A stretch of 64,000 bases of DNA. Origin: Rhodococcus qingshengii (lineage in GTDB: Bacteria; Actinomycetota; Actinomycetes; Mycobacteriales; Mycobacteriaceae). The stretch covers positions 620,001-684,000 of the forward strand of contig NZ_JAJNCL010000003.1 of assembly GCF_021025955.1 (NCBI RefSeq). Reading direction: 5' to 3'. Both the position numbers and the translations under genes were made by a program. Every line of letters begins with the position of its first letter. Position 1 is the stretch's first letter. Below are positions 1 through 9,021 of the stretch, piece by piece. The notes below the pieces were generated by a model. That model did no database searches. It saw nothing but the letters and a program-made list of their open reading frames with translations, and had not been told where the DNA came from.

Positions 1-1
1 G

Positions 2-97
2 GACGAGACCATCGTCGAAGGTCTGGAGAATGCACCACAAGCCTTCATCGACCTGATGCGCGGTGCGAACACCGGCAAGATGGTTGTCACGCTGTAA
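2..97 (+). CDS. C-terminal end of an MDR-family NADP-dependent oxidoreductase (partial)
   Basis: Only the last 31 codons are present; the gene begins upstream of the window. The peptide ends in a segment reading LMRGANTGKMVVTL before a TAA stop at 95-97. That pattern, a helix then G-NTGKMVV, is typical of the C-terminus of zinc-independent medium-chain dehydrogenases/quinone reductases (CurA and related NADP-dependent oxidoreductases). Substrate cannot be inferred. A strong hairpin follows 27 bp downstream, so this is the end of its transcript. Confidence 0.6.
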   Translation, partial: DETIVEGLENAPQAFIDLMRGANTGKMVVTL

Positions 98-124
98 CCC
101 GAACAGTATTAGCTCGAACAGATT

Positions 125-164
125 GACGGTGGCCGCGAACTTCTCGAAGTTCGCGGCCACCGTC
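125..164. terminator. Bidirectional intrinsic terminator
   Basis: A perfect inverted repeat with two 18-nt arms (gacggtggccgcgaactt and its complement) around a 4-nt loop lies between two convergent genes. It can serve both the MDR oxidoreductase on the plus strand and the SDR on the minus strand. The U-tract is poor, as is common in high-GC actinomycetes. Confidence 0.8.
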
Positions 165-173
165 GTATCCGAA

Positions 174-1049
174 TCAGATCCCGTACGAGACTCCGGTCAA
201 CTTCTCCGACAGCATCCACAAGCCCGAGGCCGTCTTCTTGTCGTGTGACTTCTTGTTCGAGCCAACGACCTTCGGATAACCTCGCTGTTCGAACGGACCG
301 TCCGGTCCGATGTAACTGCCGCCGAAGGCATCCGGCGCGGTTGCGGCCCACAGTTCGGGGAGTGCACCCATCTCCGCGGACTGCGCGAAGATCTGGTTTC
401 CGATCCCCATCAGCTTGTCCTGGATCGACTCGGTATGCCCCTGCAGGTTCGTCGACGCATATCCCGGATGCGAAGCCAAAGCTCTGAGCGGTGAACCGGA
501 CGCCGCGAGTCGGCGCTGAAGTTCATACGTGAACAACAGATTGGCAAGCTTGGACTGCCCGTAGGCCAACCAGCGGTTGTACTTCCGACGCTCGAAATTG
601 AGATCGTCCAGATCGACAGTTCCGAGCTGATGCAGAGCACTGGACATCGTCACGACACGGTCGGTGAGCTTGTCCTTCAGCAATCCGGTCAACGCGAAGT
701 GTCCGAGATGGTTTGTGCCGATCTGCATTTCGAATCCGTCGAAAGTCCGGCGGAACGGAACCGCCATCACGCCGGCGTTGTTCACCAGGACGTCGACCTT
801 CTCCGTTGCGTCGGCAAAGGCTCGCACCGACGACAGATCCGAGAGGTCCAATTTGCGGACAACCGCGTTGGGCCCGATCTCGGCGGCTACAGCGTCGGCC
901 TTCGTGGTGTCACGACAGGCGAGGACGACGTCGGCCCCGGCTTTGCCAAGAGCCCGTGCGACTACCTCCCCCAGTCCGCTGTTCGCCCCCGTGACGACAA
1001 ATGTGCGGCCGGTCTGATCGACTACGTCTTCTGCGGTCCATTTGGTCAT
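174..1049 (-). CDS. Short-chain dehydrogenase/reductase (SDR)
   Basis: Cytosolic NAD(P)-dependent oxidoreductase of 291 aa, of the kind annotated as retinol-dehydrogenase/protochlorophyllide-reductase-like. The Rossmann motif TGANSGLG is at about residues 20-27, NNAGVM near 90, and the catalytic YxxxK (YGQSK) near 165. The start is placed at 1049, giving MTKWTAED as in related SDRs. An alternative ATG at 1103 adds 18 residues and would overlap the yidC stop codon in an ATGA arrangement, so translational coupling from the longer start cannot be excluded. It lies immediately downstream of the yidC paralogue and is probably cotranscribed. Substrate unknown. Confidence 0.8.
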   Translation of the reverse strand: MTKWTAEDVVDQTGRTFVVTGANSGLGEVVARALGKAGADVVLACRDTTKADAVAAEIGPNAVVRKLDLSDLSSVRAFADATEKVDVLVNNAGVMAVPFRRTFDGFEMQIGTNHLGHFALTGLLKDKLTDRVVTMSSALHQLGTVDLDDLNFERRKYNRWLAYGQSKLANLLFTYELQRRLAASGSPLRALASHPGYASTNLQGHTESIQDKLMGIGNQIFAQSAEMGALPELWAATAPDAFGGSYIGPDGPFEQRGYPKVVGSNKKSHDKKTASGLWMLSEKLTGVSYGI

Positions 1050-1099
1050 GCATTCCAGCGTACGTGCCTTACCCGCCGGTAGGGAGGGTCGCTTTTCTG

Positions 1100-2053
1100 T
1101 CATCGCTTGCGTTTGGCGCGGATCGGCTTTGCACCCGGCAGCGGTCCTGCAGCCACCCCGGGCGACCGGGGCGCAGTCACTCCGGGTGTCGGCGACGATT
1201 CGGCTTCTTTCTGTTCCGCCGCGATGCGCCCGTACACGAAATGCTGTTGTCCCAACGTCCAGCAGTTGTTACTCACGAAATAGAGCAGGATCGCGACGGG
1301 CGCAAAAGCACCGAAGGCAATCACTCCAACCGGAAATACCCACAGAGCAAGTTTGTTCATGATTGCCGTTTGAGGGTTGACGGTTCCGGTGTCGACCTGA
1401 CGAGCGATGGACGCCCGCGACGTGAAATGTGTAGCGACGGCGGCAAAAATCATCAGCGGTACGGCAACCAGAATGATGGAGATCCGACTGACGTCGCCGA
1501 ACGCTTCCAACTGCGCTACCGGACTCGAAATCATGGCGGACAACGGCGCGCCGAACAGTTTGGCGTCCAGAAACGACTGCACGTCCGAGGCACTGAAGAA
1601 GTAGTTGGCCGTGTTCGCGTTGTCCGCCACCGACATCGGTTCGGTCGGGCTCAGAAACGGGACGTGGGATGCCGCTCCGGTTCGATTGAATGATCTCAGG
1701 ACATGGTAAAGACCAATGAACACCGGTGCCTGGACGAGCATCGGCAGGCATCCGAGTAACGGACTGTAGTTGTGTTCCTTCTGCAGCTTTGCCATCTCGA
1801 CAGTAAGTTTCTGCCGGTCGCCTGCGTACTTTTTCTGCAATGCCTTCAACTGTGGTTGCAGCTTTTGCATGACCAATTGGGTGCGAACCTGCTTGACGAA
1901 TGGTTTGAACAGCAAGGCCTTGAGTGTGAAGACCAGAAATACGACCGACAACGCCCACACGACGCCGTTGTCGGGCGATCCGGAGATCAGTGAGAAGACT
2001 TTGTGCCAGAACCAGAGGATTCCGGACACCGGGTAGTAGACAAAATCGAGCAT
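1100..2053 (-). CDS. YidC/Oxa1-family membrane protein insertase (second paralogue)
   Basis: A 317-aa polytopic membrane protein that inserts and folds inner-membrane proteins. It has the short Gram-positive architecture without the large periplasmic domain. An N-terminal membrane segment is followed by the conserved cytoplasmic coiled region ([18 protein letters not shown]) and the hallmark [21 protein letters not shown] at about residues 98-118, with further membrane segments and a basic tail (KPIRAKRKR). Actinomycetes carry their housekeeping yidC beside rnpA at the replication origin; here the neighbours are an SDR and a DUF6412 protein, so this is probably an accessory copy. Its client proteins are unknown. 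Confidence 0.9.
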   Translation of the reverse strand: MLDFVYYPVSGILWFWHKVFSLISGSPDNGVVWALSVVFLVFTLKALLFKPFVKQVRTQLVMQKLQPQLKALQKKYAGDRQKLTVEMAKLQKEHNYSPLLGCLPMLVQAPVFIGLYHVLRSFNRTGAASHVPFLSPTEPMSVADNANTANYFFSASDVQSFLDAKLFGAPLSAMISSPVAQLEAFGDVSRISIILVAVPLMIFAAVATHFTSRASIARQVDTGTVNPQTAIMNKLALWVFPVGVIAFGAFAPVAILLYFVSNNCWTLGQQHFVYGRIAAEQKEAESSPTPGVTAPRSPGVAAGPLPGAKPIRAKRKR

Positions 2054-2165
2054 GACGAATGAACCTCACCGAGAGGCGCGCTCAGGCAACCGAGAGCGCG
2101 GGAATGGTCGTGGACGCAAGACGTCTGACCGACCTACGACGAGTTCACACCCGCCGACGGCCGAT

Positions 2166-2471
2166 CTACAGACCGATTCCGGGTGCTCGAGGTTGCGGAC
2201 GGCCTGGCGCATCCGGGCTGCTCTGCCTGCGGAAAGCACCACGCAGGCACCGTTCGTCATCAGACGGGCCGGTGGCCGAAACCGCGCAGAGCTGCAGAAG
2301 TTCGTACTTCGAGGAGGTTGCGAGGGCAGCGACCACGAAGACTGCGATCGCAGTTCCCAGCACCGCGGCACTGCCAGAGGAACCGAGCGGCGGGACGGCA
2401 AGGAGGGCGATGAACGGCAGCAGAAGCAGCAACAGTGACCGTGTCACCGTTCCCGTACTCCGCTGTTGCAT
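2166..2471 (-). CDS. Small two-helix membrane protein, DUF6412-like
   Basis: A 101-aa protein starting MQQRSTGTVT, with two hydrophobic segments (about residues 11-28 and 31-50) separated by a short turn, then a polar, arginine-rich tail. As I recall, DUF6412 proteins are small actinobacterial membrane proteins found next to secondary yidC genes; the position here, 112 bp upstream of yidC on the same strand, fits that. The function is unknown. It may be a partner or client of the adjacent insertase, but this is inferred only from proximity. The frame continues upstream, but no convincing start lies beyond 2471. Confidence 0.6.
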   Translation of the reverse strand: MQQRSTGTVTRSLLLLLLPFIALLAVPPLGSSGSAAVLGTAIAVFVVAALATSSKYELLQLCAVSATGPSDDERCLRGAFRRQSSPDAPGRPQPRAPGIGL

Positions 2472-2505
2472 GACTGCGAGAGTACAGAACGACCACCGAA
2501 TCCAG

Positions 2506-3389
2506 CTAGACGCTTGCCTCCCGGACATGTCCGCGCAGCCACCTATGAGCGGGATCGTGATCCAGCCGACCGTGCCACTGTTGGTGGATGATGACGGCCG
2601 GTAGTTCGGTCGGCACCGCAAACCAGGCCACCTCGAGGCGAGCGGCAAAATATCGGGCGAGCCTTTCCGGCACCAGTGCAACGAGATCGCTGTCGGCGGC
2701 CATCAGTGCCGCCGCAACGAGCGCGGCGACCACGGCGATCACCCGCCGGCGCAGTCCGACCGCGGCCAACGCGTCGTCGATCGGTCCGTGTGTCCGGCCG
2801 CGTCTCGACGTCGAGACGTGTGGGTGCTCGCACAACTGCGCCAGCGACGGCTGAGCCGAACGGGCCAACGGTGACGACTTCGCTACCAAGCCCACATGCC
2901 GCTCTCGGTAGAGAATCTCACTGCACACATCTGACGACGACAACGGATCAGCGCCGACATCGAGGTCGATCGTTCCGTTCCGAAGCGACTCGACATCCTC
3001 GTTTCCCTCTACGAAACAACGGATTACAATGTTCGGGGCTTCCGCAGCAATACGCCTGACCAGAGCCGGCGTCAGGCTGGCCGCCGCGCCCTCGTTGATT
3101 CGGATCACAAAGGTCCGCTCGAGGCCTGAAGGTTCGAAGTGCCTGCGGTCGATCAGCAAGCCTTGCGCGCCTTCGAGGAGCGATCGGAGCTGAGTCACTG
3201 CGCAATCCGCGTGGTCGAACAAACCGCGAACGAAGGAGACAGAACAGGTGCATTGACGGCTCGTCCGGCTAGTTCTTCCGTCAGCACCTGGACGAACAAC
3301 TCCGCATCGTCGATCAGCCCACAATACGAAAACCGGCGTCCGCGGCCTAGCCTCGAGAGTCGGTCTCCTGCGCGGTCGAGACGAACCAC
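2506..3389 (-). pseudogene. Headless LysR-type regulator remnant
   Basis: The open frame ending at 2506 encodes a recognisable LysR effector-binding domain: SGLERTFVIRINEG, then NGTIDLDVGA, then a region around HVGLVAKSSPLARS. The roughly 60-residue N-terminal winged helix-turn-helix that should precede it is absent. Just upstream, in another reading frame (3195-3389), lies a short stretch resembling a LysR beginning (DDAELFVQVLTEE), which then stops. This fits loss of most of the DNA-binding domain plus a frameshift near 3225. The remnant also overlaps the end of the LuxR gene by 43 bp. A product made from an internal start would lack DNA binding, although a dominant-negative role is conceivable. 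Confidence 0.6.
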
Positions 3390-5710
3390 GCCGCGATCTG
3401 TGCTCTGGAAGTGAATCCCAGTTTTGTCAGCACGTGCTCCACATGCCCCTGAGCCGTGCGCAGCGAGATGACCAACTGCTCCGCGATAGCGCGGTTGGTC
3501 AGTCCCTGAGCCACCAATTCGGCGACCTGCTGTTCGCGAGGGGTCAGGTGAGGTGCGTCGATCGGCGATGCAGCCGGGGCGCTAAGACGCTCGTCGAGCG
3601 CGTAAACGACAGCTTCACCTTCAGCCATCTCGAATCCTCTGCGAAACTCCTTCTCGAAAGCACTCTCACCCAATGCCTTTCGAGCGGAAACTGCAGCGTT
3701 GTCGTGATGGGCTGACAAACTCGAAAGCCCGCTCAGTCGACCCCCGACCCGCTGCCAGAACATCGATGCGGCACCGAGCAGAACCGCTGCATGCTTCCAA
3801 TCACGTTGCGCTGCAGCAACCCAGGCCATCGGTTCGACACACCATGCCGAGTTCAAAGAGGCGTCGGTGGTCCGCAGGCTTCGCGTCAGATGATCACGGG
3901 CGCGCTCGAGGTCACCCCGCAGCCAATCCACAAGCCCGAGGTTGGCCAACGTCGACGCCTGATACATCACTTCGTGCAGCGGTGCGGTGATCGCGAGGGA
4001 CTCGTCGAAACATTCCACAGCACGCTCCAGAGCACCGGTAAAGATGTACGCGAGCCCGAGGGTGCCCAACCCGATCACTTTGTGCTGCAGATTCTCAGCT
4101 GATCGGAACAGCGTTACGGCAACTTCCAACTTCTCGGCGGCAGTGTCGAATTCGCCATTGAACGCGTCGACATATCCGTCGGCCCATCCGGCCAGGCCTC
4201 GCGAGCGTACGTCTCCGATGACGTCGGCAAGGCGCAAACTCTCGTCCGCCTGTCCGCGTGCACGAACGAGATCACCCTGCATGCCGTGTGCCACAGCATC
4301 GATGCACAGAATTTCCAGGCGATACATGTCCGGCTCTCCATCGGAGGCGCTCAGCGTCCGATCCGCCCAGCGCCTCGCCGAACCGGTCCGCCCGCCGTTG
4401 AGCCAGAATCGGTACAACGCCGCGACCATTCGTGTCGCAGACCGTGCCTGACCCGGCGTCGAAATCGAAAACTCCAGCGCTTCGTGTACGTTGCGCTGTT
4501 CACGACTCAGCCACTCGATCCACCCAGCCTGCCCACTACTGATCCATTCTGAATCAGACTGTACAACAAGTGATTCGAACCAATCACGATGCCTTCGACG
4601 TCGATCGGAATACTCACCGGAGGACTCCAACTTTTCATGTCCGTACTCCCGGAGAAGATCCAGGAGGTGGTATCGAACATCCCCGTTGGTTTCCTCACGA
4701 ATCAGGATGGACTTCTCTACCAACGCGGTGACGAGATCGAGCACTTCGGTCGAATTCAGATCCTGCCCACACACACCCTCGGCGGCGTCGAGATCGAACC
4801 CACCAGAGAACACCGACAGCCTCCCCCACAACTGTTGTTCGGATGGCGAGCAGAGGTCGTAACTCCAATCGATCGACAATCGCAACGTCTGTTGACGACT
4901 CGGAACGTCGCGTCCACCAGTTGTCAGTAGGCGGTATCGATCCGAGAGCCTGTTCATGATCTGCTCAGCAGACATACCACGCAGGCGAGCTGCCGCCAGT
5001 TCGATCGGTAACGGCAAGCCGTCCAGATCGTGGCAGATACGGGCTACAGCAAGCTTGTTCCCCTCCGTGAGGACGAAGCCTGGGACTACCGCGGCCGCAC
5101 GCTCGGTGAACAGTGACACGGATTCGTAACGAGCCAGCCCCTCGAACGCTCCCGAGTCATATTGCTGCGGAGTGCTGAGGGAGGGAACACGCATCGTCGC
5201 TTCACCACCCACACCCAGCGACTCGCGGCTCGTCGCGAGGATCTTCACACCGGCACATCGACGTAAGATCGCCCCGGTGAACAGGGCAACTGCATCGACC
5301 AGATGTTCACAGTTGTCGAGCACCAAGAGCAGACTCCGATCGGCGCAGTAGTCGATCAATGCCTGCAGCGGGTCTGCTGACGAGACTGACCGGACACCCA
5401 GGGTCACGGCGACATAATCTTCGAGGAGATCTGGATCTGTCTGCTCCCCCAGTTCCACCAACCAGGCGCCATCTCGAAACACCCGTTGCAACGCTCCCGC
5501 AAGTCGGATCGCGAGCCTTGTCTTGCCCACGCCACCGATCCCAGTCAGTGTCAACAAACGGGACGTCTCGAACAGTCTCCTGGCGTCGGCCAACTCACGC
5601 CGGCGACCGACAAAACTTGTCAGCTCCAAGGGCAAGTTACCGACAACTCGCTGGTCGGCTTCTGAGCGCACAGCGGATGCCATCGACCGTCTCGCTTTCT
5701 GCCATACCAC
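3347..5710 (-). CDS. Large ATPase-type LuxR-family transcriptional regulator
   Basis: A 787-aa cytosolic regulator. The N-terminus has a VGRRREL motif and a P-loop NTPase with Walker A GIGGVGKT at about residues 57-64 and Walker B LLLVLDNCEH near 132-141. The middle is rich in alpha-helical, TPR-like repeats (about 400-650). The C-terminus is a LuxR/GerE helix-turn-helix (LTPREQQVAELVAQGLTNRA) at about 720-775. This layout matches the AfsR/LAL-like regulators common in Rhodococcus, in which ligand or ATP binding controls DNA binding. It is divergent from the GntR gene at 5880, and the 169-bp space between them probably holds both promoters. The target genes are unknown. Confidence 0.9.
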   Translation of the reverse strand: MVWQKARRSMASAVRSEADQRVVGNLPLELTSFVGRRRELADARRLFETSRLLTLTGIGGVGKTRLAIRLAGALQRVFRDGAWLVELGEQTDPDLLEDYVAVTLGVRSVSSADPLQALIDYCADRSLLLVLDNCEHLVDAVALFTGAILRRCAGVKILATSRESLGVGGEATMRVPSLSTPQQYDSGAFEGLARYESVSLFTERAAAVVPGFVLTEGNKLAVARICHDLDGLPLPIELAAARLRGMSAEQIMNRLSDRYRLLTTGGRDVPSRQQTLRLSIDWSYDLCSPSEQQLWGRLSVFSGGFDLDAAEGVCGQDLNSTEVLDLVTALVEKSILIREETNGDVRYHLLDLLREYGHEKLESSGEYSDRRRRHRDWFESLVVQSDSEWISSGQAGWIEWLSREQRNVHEALEFSISTPGQARSATRMVAALYRFWLNGGRTGSARRWADRTLSASDGEPDMYRLEILCIDAVAHGMQGDLVRARGQADESLRLADVIGDVRSRGLAGWADGYVDAFNGEFDTAAEKLEVAVTLFRSAENLQHKVIGLGTLGLAYIFTGALERAVECFDESLAITAPLHEVMYQASTLANLGLVDWLRGDLERARDHLTRSLRTTDASLNSAWCVEPMAWVAAAQRDWKHAAVLLGAASMFWQRVGGRLSGLSSLSAHHDNAAVSARKALGESAFEKEFRRGFEMAEGEAVVYALDERLSAPAASPIDAPHLTPREQQVAELVAQGLTNRAIAEQLVISLRTAQGHVEHVLTKLGFTSRAQIAAWFVSTAQETDSRG

Positions 5711-5879
5711 TACACAACAACGCTACCCCCACGATCGGCTTCCTGAGCAGCACTCACTTTCGCTTGTGATCGGAGCCCTCATGTTCCCCCTCGAGTGCGC
5801 GATTCACGACGGCCACACCGGTGTCACGCGGGCGAAACAACATATTTCTACGCTGGCAGATACACGAAGGGAGAGCGAC

Positions 5880-6605
5880 ATGCCGCCGCGCCGTAGATCG
5901 GTACTGCTGACGCAACTGGTAATCGATGCTCCCGGTAGTCCACAACAAGCGATCCTCGACGAACTGCGGCGAGTGATTCTGTCCGGTTCGGCGCCTCCGG
6001 GTACCCCGATTCCTCTCGGCGACGTGGCTGATGTATTCGGTGTCAGCCGAATACCAGTGCGGGAATCACTGAAAACCCTGGTCGGAGAATCTTTGGTCGA
6101 CCACCGACATCAACTCGGCTACACAGTTGCTCAGTTGACGCCGGCGGAATTGCGTGAGATGTACATCGTCCGCGAAACTCTCGAATCAGCTGCGTTGGCC
6201 GTCGCGGTCGAGCAGGCCACCGAGGAGGATCACGAACACGCCGTCGAGGTGAACTCCCGTCTGGAGATCGCATTGCGCTTCGACGACTCTCAGTCCTATC
6301 ACTGCGAGAGCAGAAACTTTCACCTCGCACTGACCCGACCTTCGCACATGCTTCGACTTCTGCACATGTTCGAAGCTGCCTGGAACATCACCGAACCGGT
6401 TCAGCCGATGGTCCATGTTGCCGGCGTCGATCGCCAGGTTCTGCACTCGGATCACACCGCGATGCTGGACGCATTCCTGCACCGGGACGCAGCCGCCCTA
6501 CTGAGTGCTTCCGAAATCCATCATCGCCGACTCAATACCGTGATCGCGACTCTGCCCACAAACACCGGTCTACTGGCCGAAAAAGATATACCGATCGCGC
6601 AATAA
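5880..6605 (+). CDS. GntR-family regulator with FCD effector domain
   Basis: A 241-aa regulator. The winged helix-turn-helix is at about residues 45-68 (LGDVADVFGVSRIPVRESLK), and an all-helical FCD domain follows from about 90, beginning at LREMYIVRETLE, with metal/ligand-type histidines in the HLAL and SDHTAML segments. The start at 5880 is supported by an AAGGGAG Shine-Dalgarno 7-8 nt upstream; the frame is open further upstream, but that extension is poor in coding character. It sits directly before the NCS1 permease and racemase on the same strand, so it is the likely local regulator of hydantoin/allantoin uptake. Confidence 0.85.
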   Translation: MPPRRRSVLLTQLVIDAPGSPQQAILDELRRVILSGSAPPGTPIPLGDVADVFGVSRIPVRESLKTLVGESLVDHRHQLGYTVAQLTPAELREMYIVRETLESAALAVAVEQATEEDHEHAVEVNSRLEIALRFDDSQSYHCESRNFHLALTRPSHMLRLLHMFEAAWNITEPVQPMVHVAGVDRQVLHSDHTAMLDAFLHRDAAALLSASEIHHRRLNTVIATLPTNTGLLAEKDIPIAQ

Positions 6606-6712
6606 CTGTGCAACAAAGCGTCGATACCTTTCTCTCAACACGGTTTTCATCACTGACGCTGAGAGCTTGTGCTCTGTCCGCTGATTTCCTGCACTGATGC
6701 ACAGGAGCTGTC

Positions 6713-8287
6713 ATGACCGACATTCTTCCGTCTCGAACGACCTCTACACCTACTCCCGCAATGGACACCGGCCCAGGTGACCTGGTCGAAGCCGCGGGCC
6801 ACCCTGTCGGCAGCGGTTTGATCAAGCCCGGCTACGACCCACGTTTGACCAATGAGGATCTGGCTCCGCTACGCAAGCAGACCTGGTCGTCGTACAACAT
6901 CTTCGCCTTCTGGATGTCCGACGTACACAGCGTCGGTGGATATGTCACCGCTGGTAGCCTTTTCGCGCTCGGACTGGCCAGTTGGCAAGTACTCGTCGCC
7001 TTGCTGGTCGGCATCACGATCGTCTATTTCTTCTGTAATCTGGTCGCCAAACCGAGCCAGGCCACCGGCGTGCCCTATCCGGTGATCTGCCGTAGCGTGT
7101 TCGGCGTCCTCGGCGCGAACATCCCGGCAATAATTCGTGGCCTGATTGCCGTGGCTTGGTACGGGATTCAAACCTTCCTTGCTTCGGCAGCGCTCGATGT
7201 CGTACTGATCAAACTCTTTCCGTCACTCGCGCCCTATGCAGTCGTCGAAGACTACGGATTCGCTGGGCTCTCCGCGCTTGGTTGGGGTAGTTTCATGGTG
7301 CTGTGGGTATTGCAGGCCTGCGTGTTCTGGCGAGGCATGGAGTCGATCCGCCGGTTCATCGACTTCTGTGGGCCGGCAGTGTATGTCGTGATGTTCATGC
7401 TGTGCGGCTACCTCATCTACAAAGCAGGCTGGAGCGCAATCGATCTCACACTCGGCGACGTCAAGTACTCGGGTTTCGACGCCGTACCGGTCATGCTCGG
7501 TGCAATCGCTCTGGTTGTCTCGTACTTCTCCGGACCGATGCTCAACTTCGGCGACTTCTCCCGCTACGGGAAGTCGTTCGCTGCAGTCAAGAAGGGCAAC
7601 TTCCTCGGTTTGCCGGTCAACTTCCTCGTGTTCTCGGTTCTGGTCGTCGTCACGGCATCGTTGACACTGCCGGTGTACGGCGAACTGATCACCGATCCCG
7701 TTGCAACCGTGGCACGAATCGACAGTACCTTCGCCATCGTCCTCGGCGCACTAACCTTCACCATCGCCACGATCGGCATCAACATCGTCGCCAACTTCAT
7801 CTCTCCGGCCTTCGACTTCTCCAACGTCAGCCCACAGAAGATCAGCTGGCGCGCCGGCGGAATGATCGCAGCGATCGGCTCGATCCTCATCACCCCGTGG
7901 AACCTCTACAACAATCCGGACGTCATCCACTACACGCTCGAAACCCTCGGAGCGTTCATCGGTCCGCTGTTCGGAATCCTGATCGCCGACTACTACCTCG
8001 TGCGCAAGCAGAAGGTGATCGTCGACGAACTGTTCAGCATGTCACCTACCGGAACCTACTGGTACAGCAAGGGATACAACCCGGCCGCAGTGATCGCAAC
8101 CGTCGTAGGAGCAGTCGTCGCGATGGTTCCGGTGCTGGCCAAAGATCTCACCGGGATGTACACGGCAGCACAGTACAGCTGGTTCATCGGTTGCGGACTT
8201 GGATTTGCCGTCTACTACTTGCTCGCCACGCGTACCCTCCTGGCTGTCCGGAATACTTCCTCCGCGGAAACCACGACGGTCGATTGA
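6713..8287 (+). CDS. NCS1-family hydantoin/allantoin-type permease
   Basis: A 524-aa inner-membrane symporter with about 12 transmembrane segments. The region GVPYPVICRSVFGVLGANIP and the following GLIAVAWYGIQTF correspond to the substrate-site helices of NCS1 transporters such as Mhp1 (sodium-coupled hydantoin uptake) and the allantoin and cytosine permeases. An AGGAG Shine-Dalgarno precedes the ATG. Its racemase neighbour starts 5 bp after the stop, so the pair form an operon. Exact substrate (allantoin, a 5-substituted hydantoin or another nucleobase-like ring) is not decided by sequence, but the ureide operon 9 kb away favours allantoin. Confidence 0.88.
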   Translation: MTDILPSRTTSTPTPAMDTGPGDLVEAAGHPVGSGLIKPGYDPRLTNEDLAPLRKQTWSSYNIFAFWMSDVHSVGGYVTAGSLFALGLASWQVLVALLVGITIVYFFCNLVAKPSQATGVPYPVICRSVFGVLGANIPAIIRGLIAVAWYGIQTFLASAALDVVLIKLFPSLAPYAVVEDYGFAGLSALGWGSFMVLWVLQACVFWRGMESIRRFIDFCGPAVYVVMFMLCGYLIYKAGWSAIDLTLGDVKYSGFDAVPVMLGAIALVVSYFSGPMLNFGDFSRYGKSFAAVKKGNFLGLPVNFLVFSVLVVVTASLTLPVYGELITDPVATVARIDSTFAIVLGALTFTIATIGINIVANFISPAFDFSNVSPQKISWRAGGMIAAIGSILITPWNLYNNPDVIHYTLETLGAFIGPLFGILIADYYLVRKQKVIVDELFSMSPTGTYWYSKGYNPAAVIATVVGAVVAMVPVLAKDLTGMYTAAQYSWFIGCGLGFAVYYLLATRTLLAVRNTSSAETTTVD

Positions 8288-8292
8288 ACGTC

Positions 8293-9021
8293 ATGAGAAT
8301 CAAGGTGATCAACCCCAACACCACGTGGGCGATGACTGCCAAGATCGAGGAATGTGCCCGGGCCGTCTCCGGTGCGGGCACATTCGTCGAGGCCGTCAGC
8401 CCTGTCATGGGTCCCGCATCGATCGAAAGCCACTACGACGAAGCTCTCAGCGTCCCAGGGATTCTCGCCGAGATCGCGTCCGGCGAGAAGAACGGTGTCG
8501 ACGGATATGTCATCGCCTGCTTCGGGGATCCAGGTCTGGATGCAGCCCGCGAACTGGCCAGGGGTCCAGTGGTTGCGATCGCCGAGGCGGCGATGAATTA
8601 CGCCGGCTTCCTGGGCCGCGGATTCAGCGTTGTGACCACCCTCGGTCGAACCCGTGGCCGCGCTGCCGACCTGGTGGACCGTTACGGGATGCAGGCCCGC
8701 TGCCGTGGTATCCACTCCTGCGAGATTCCGGTTCTCGAACTCGATCGTGATCCCGATGCGCGAAAAGTGATCCTGGAAGCCTGTTTCGACGCACTGGAAC
8801 GAGACGACTCGGACGTCCTCGTTCTGGGTTGTGCAGGTATGGCGGACCTGTGCCAGGAACTGTCTGCCGAGCTGGGGGTGCCGGTAGTGGACGGCGTTGC
8901 CGCTGCCGTCACGATAGTTCAATCCTTGATCACGCTTGGATTGTCGACCAGTGCGCGCGGTGAGTTCTCGCGGCCACTTCCCAAGAATTACACCGGAACT
9001 TTGGCGCCGTTCTCGTTGTGA
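8293..9021 (+). CDS. Hydantoin/allantoin racemase (Asp/Glu racemase superfamily)
   Basis: A 242-aa cofactor-independent racemase of the HyuA/allantoin racemase family. Two catalytic cysteines are in the expected places: Cys76 in IACFGDPGL and Cys180 in VLVLGCAGM. The N-terminal KVINPNT motif is also typical. It interconverts the enantiomers of allantoin or a 5-substituted hydantoin so that a stereospecific ring-opening enzyme can use all substrate. It starts 5 bp after the permease stop, and a TTG nine bases upstream of the ATG is an alternative start. The gene ends inside the convergent MFS gene, overlapping it by 34 bp. Confidence 0.88.
   Translation: MRIKVINPNTTWAMTAKIEECARAVSGAGTFVEAVSPVMGPASIESHYDEALSVPGILAEIASGEKNGVDGYVIACFGDPGLDAARELARGPVVAIAEAAMNYAGFLGRGFSVVTTLGRTRGRAADLVDRYGMQARCRGIHSCEIPVLELDRDPDARKVILEACFDALERDDSDVLVLGCAGMADLCQELSAELGVPVVDGVAAAVTIVQSLITLGLSTSARGEFSRPLPKNYTGTLAPFSL

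Noticed and set aside
7303-8292. Upstream extension of the racemase frame inside the permease gene
   Set aside because: It is an alternative-frame reading of the NCS1 gene; the racemase starts at ATG 8293 with the KVINPNT motif.
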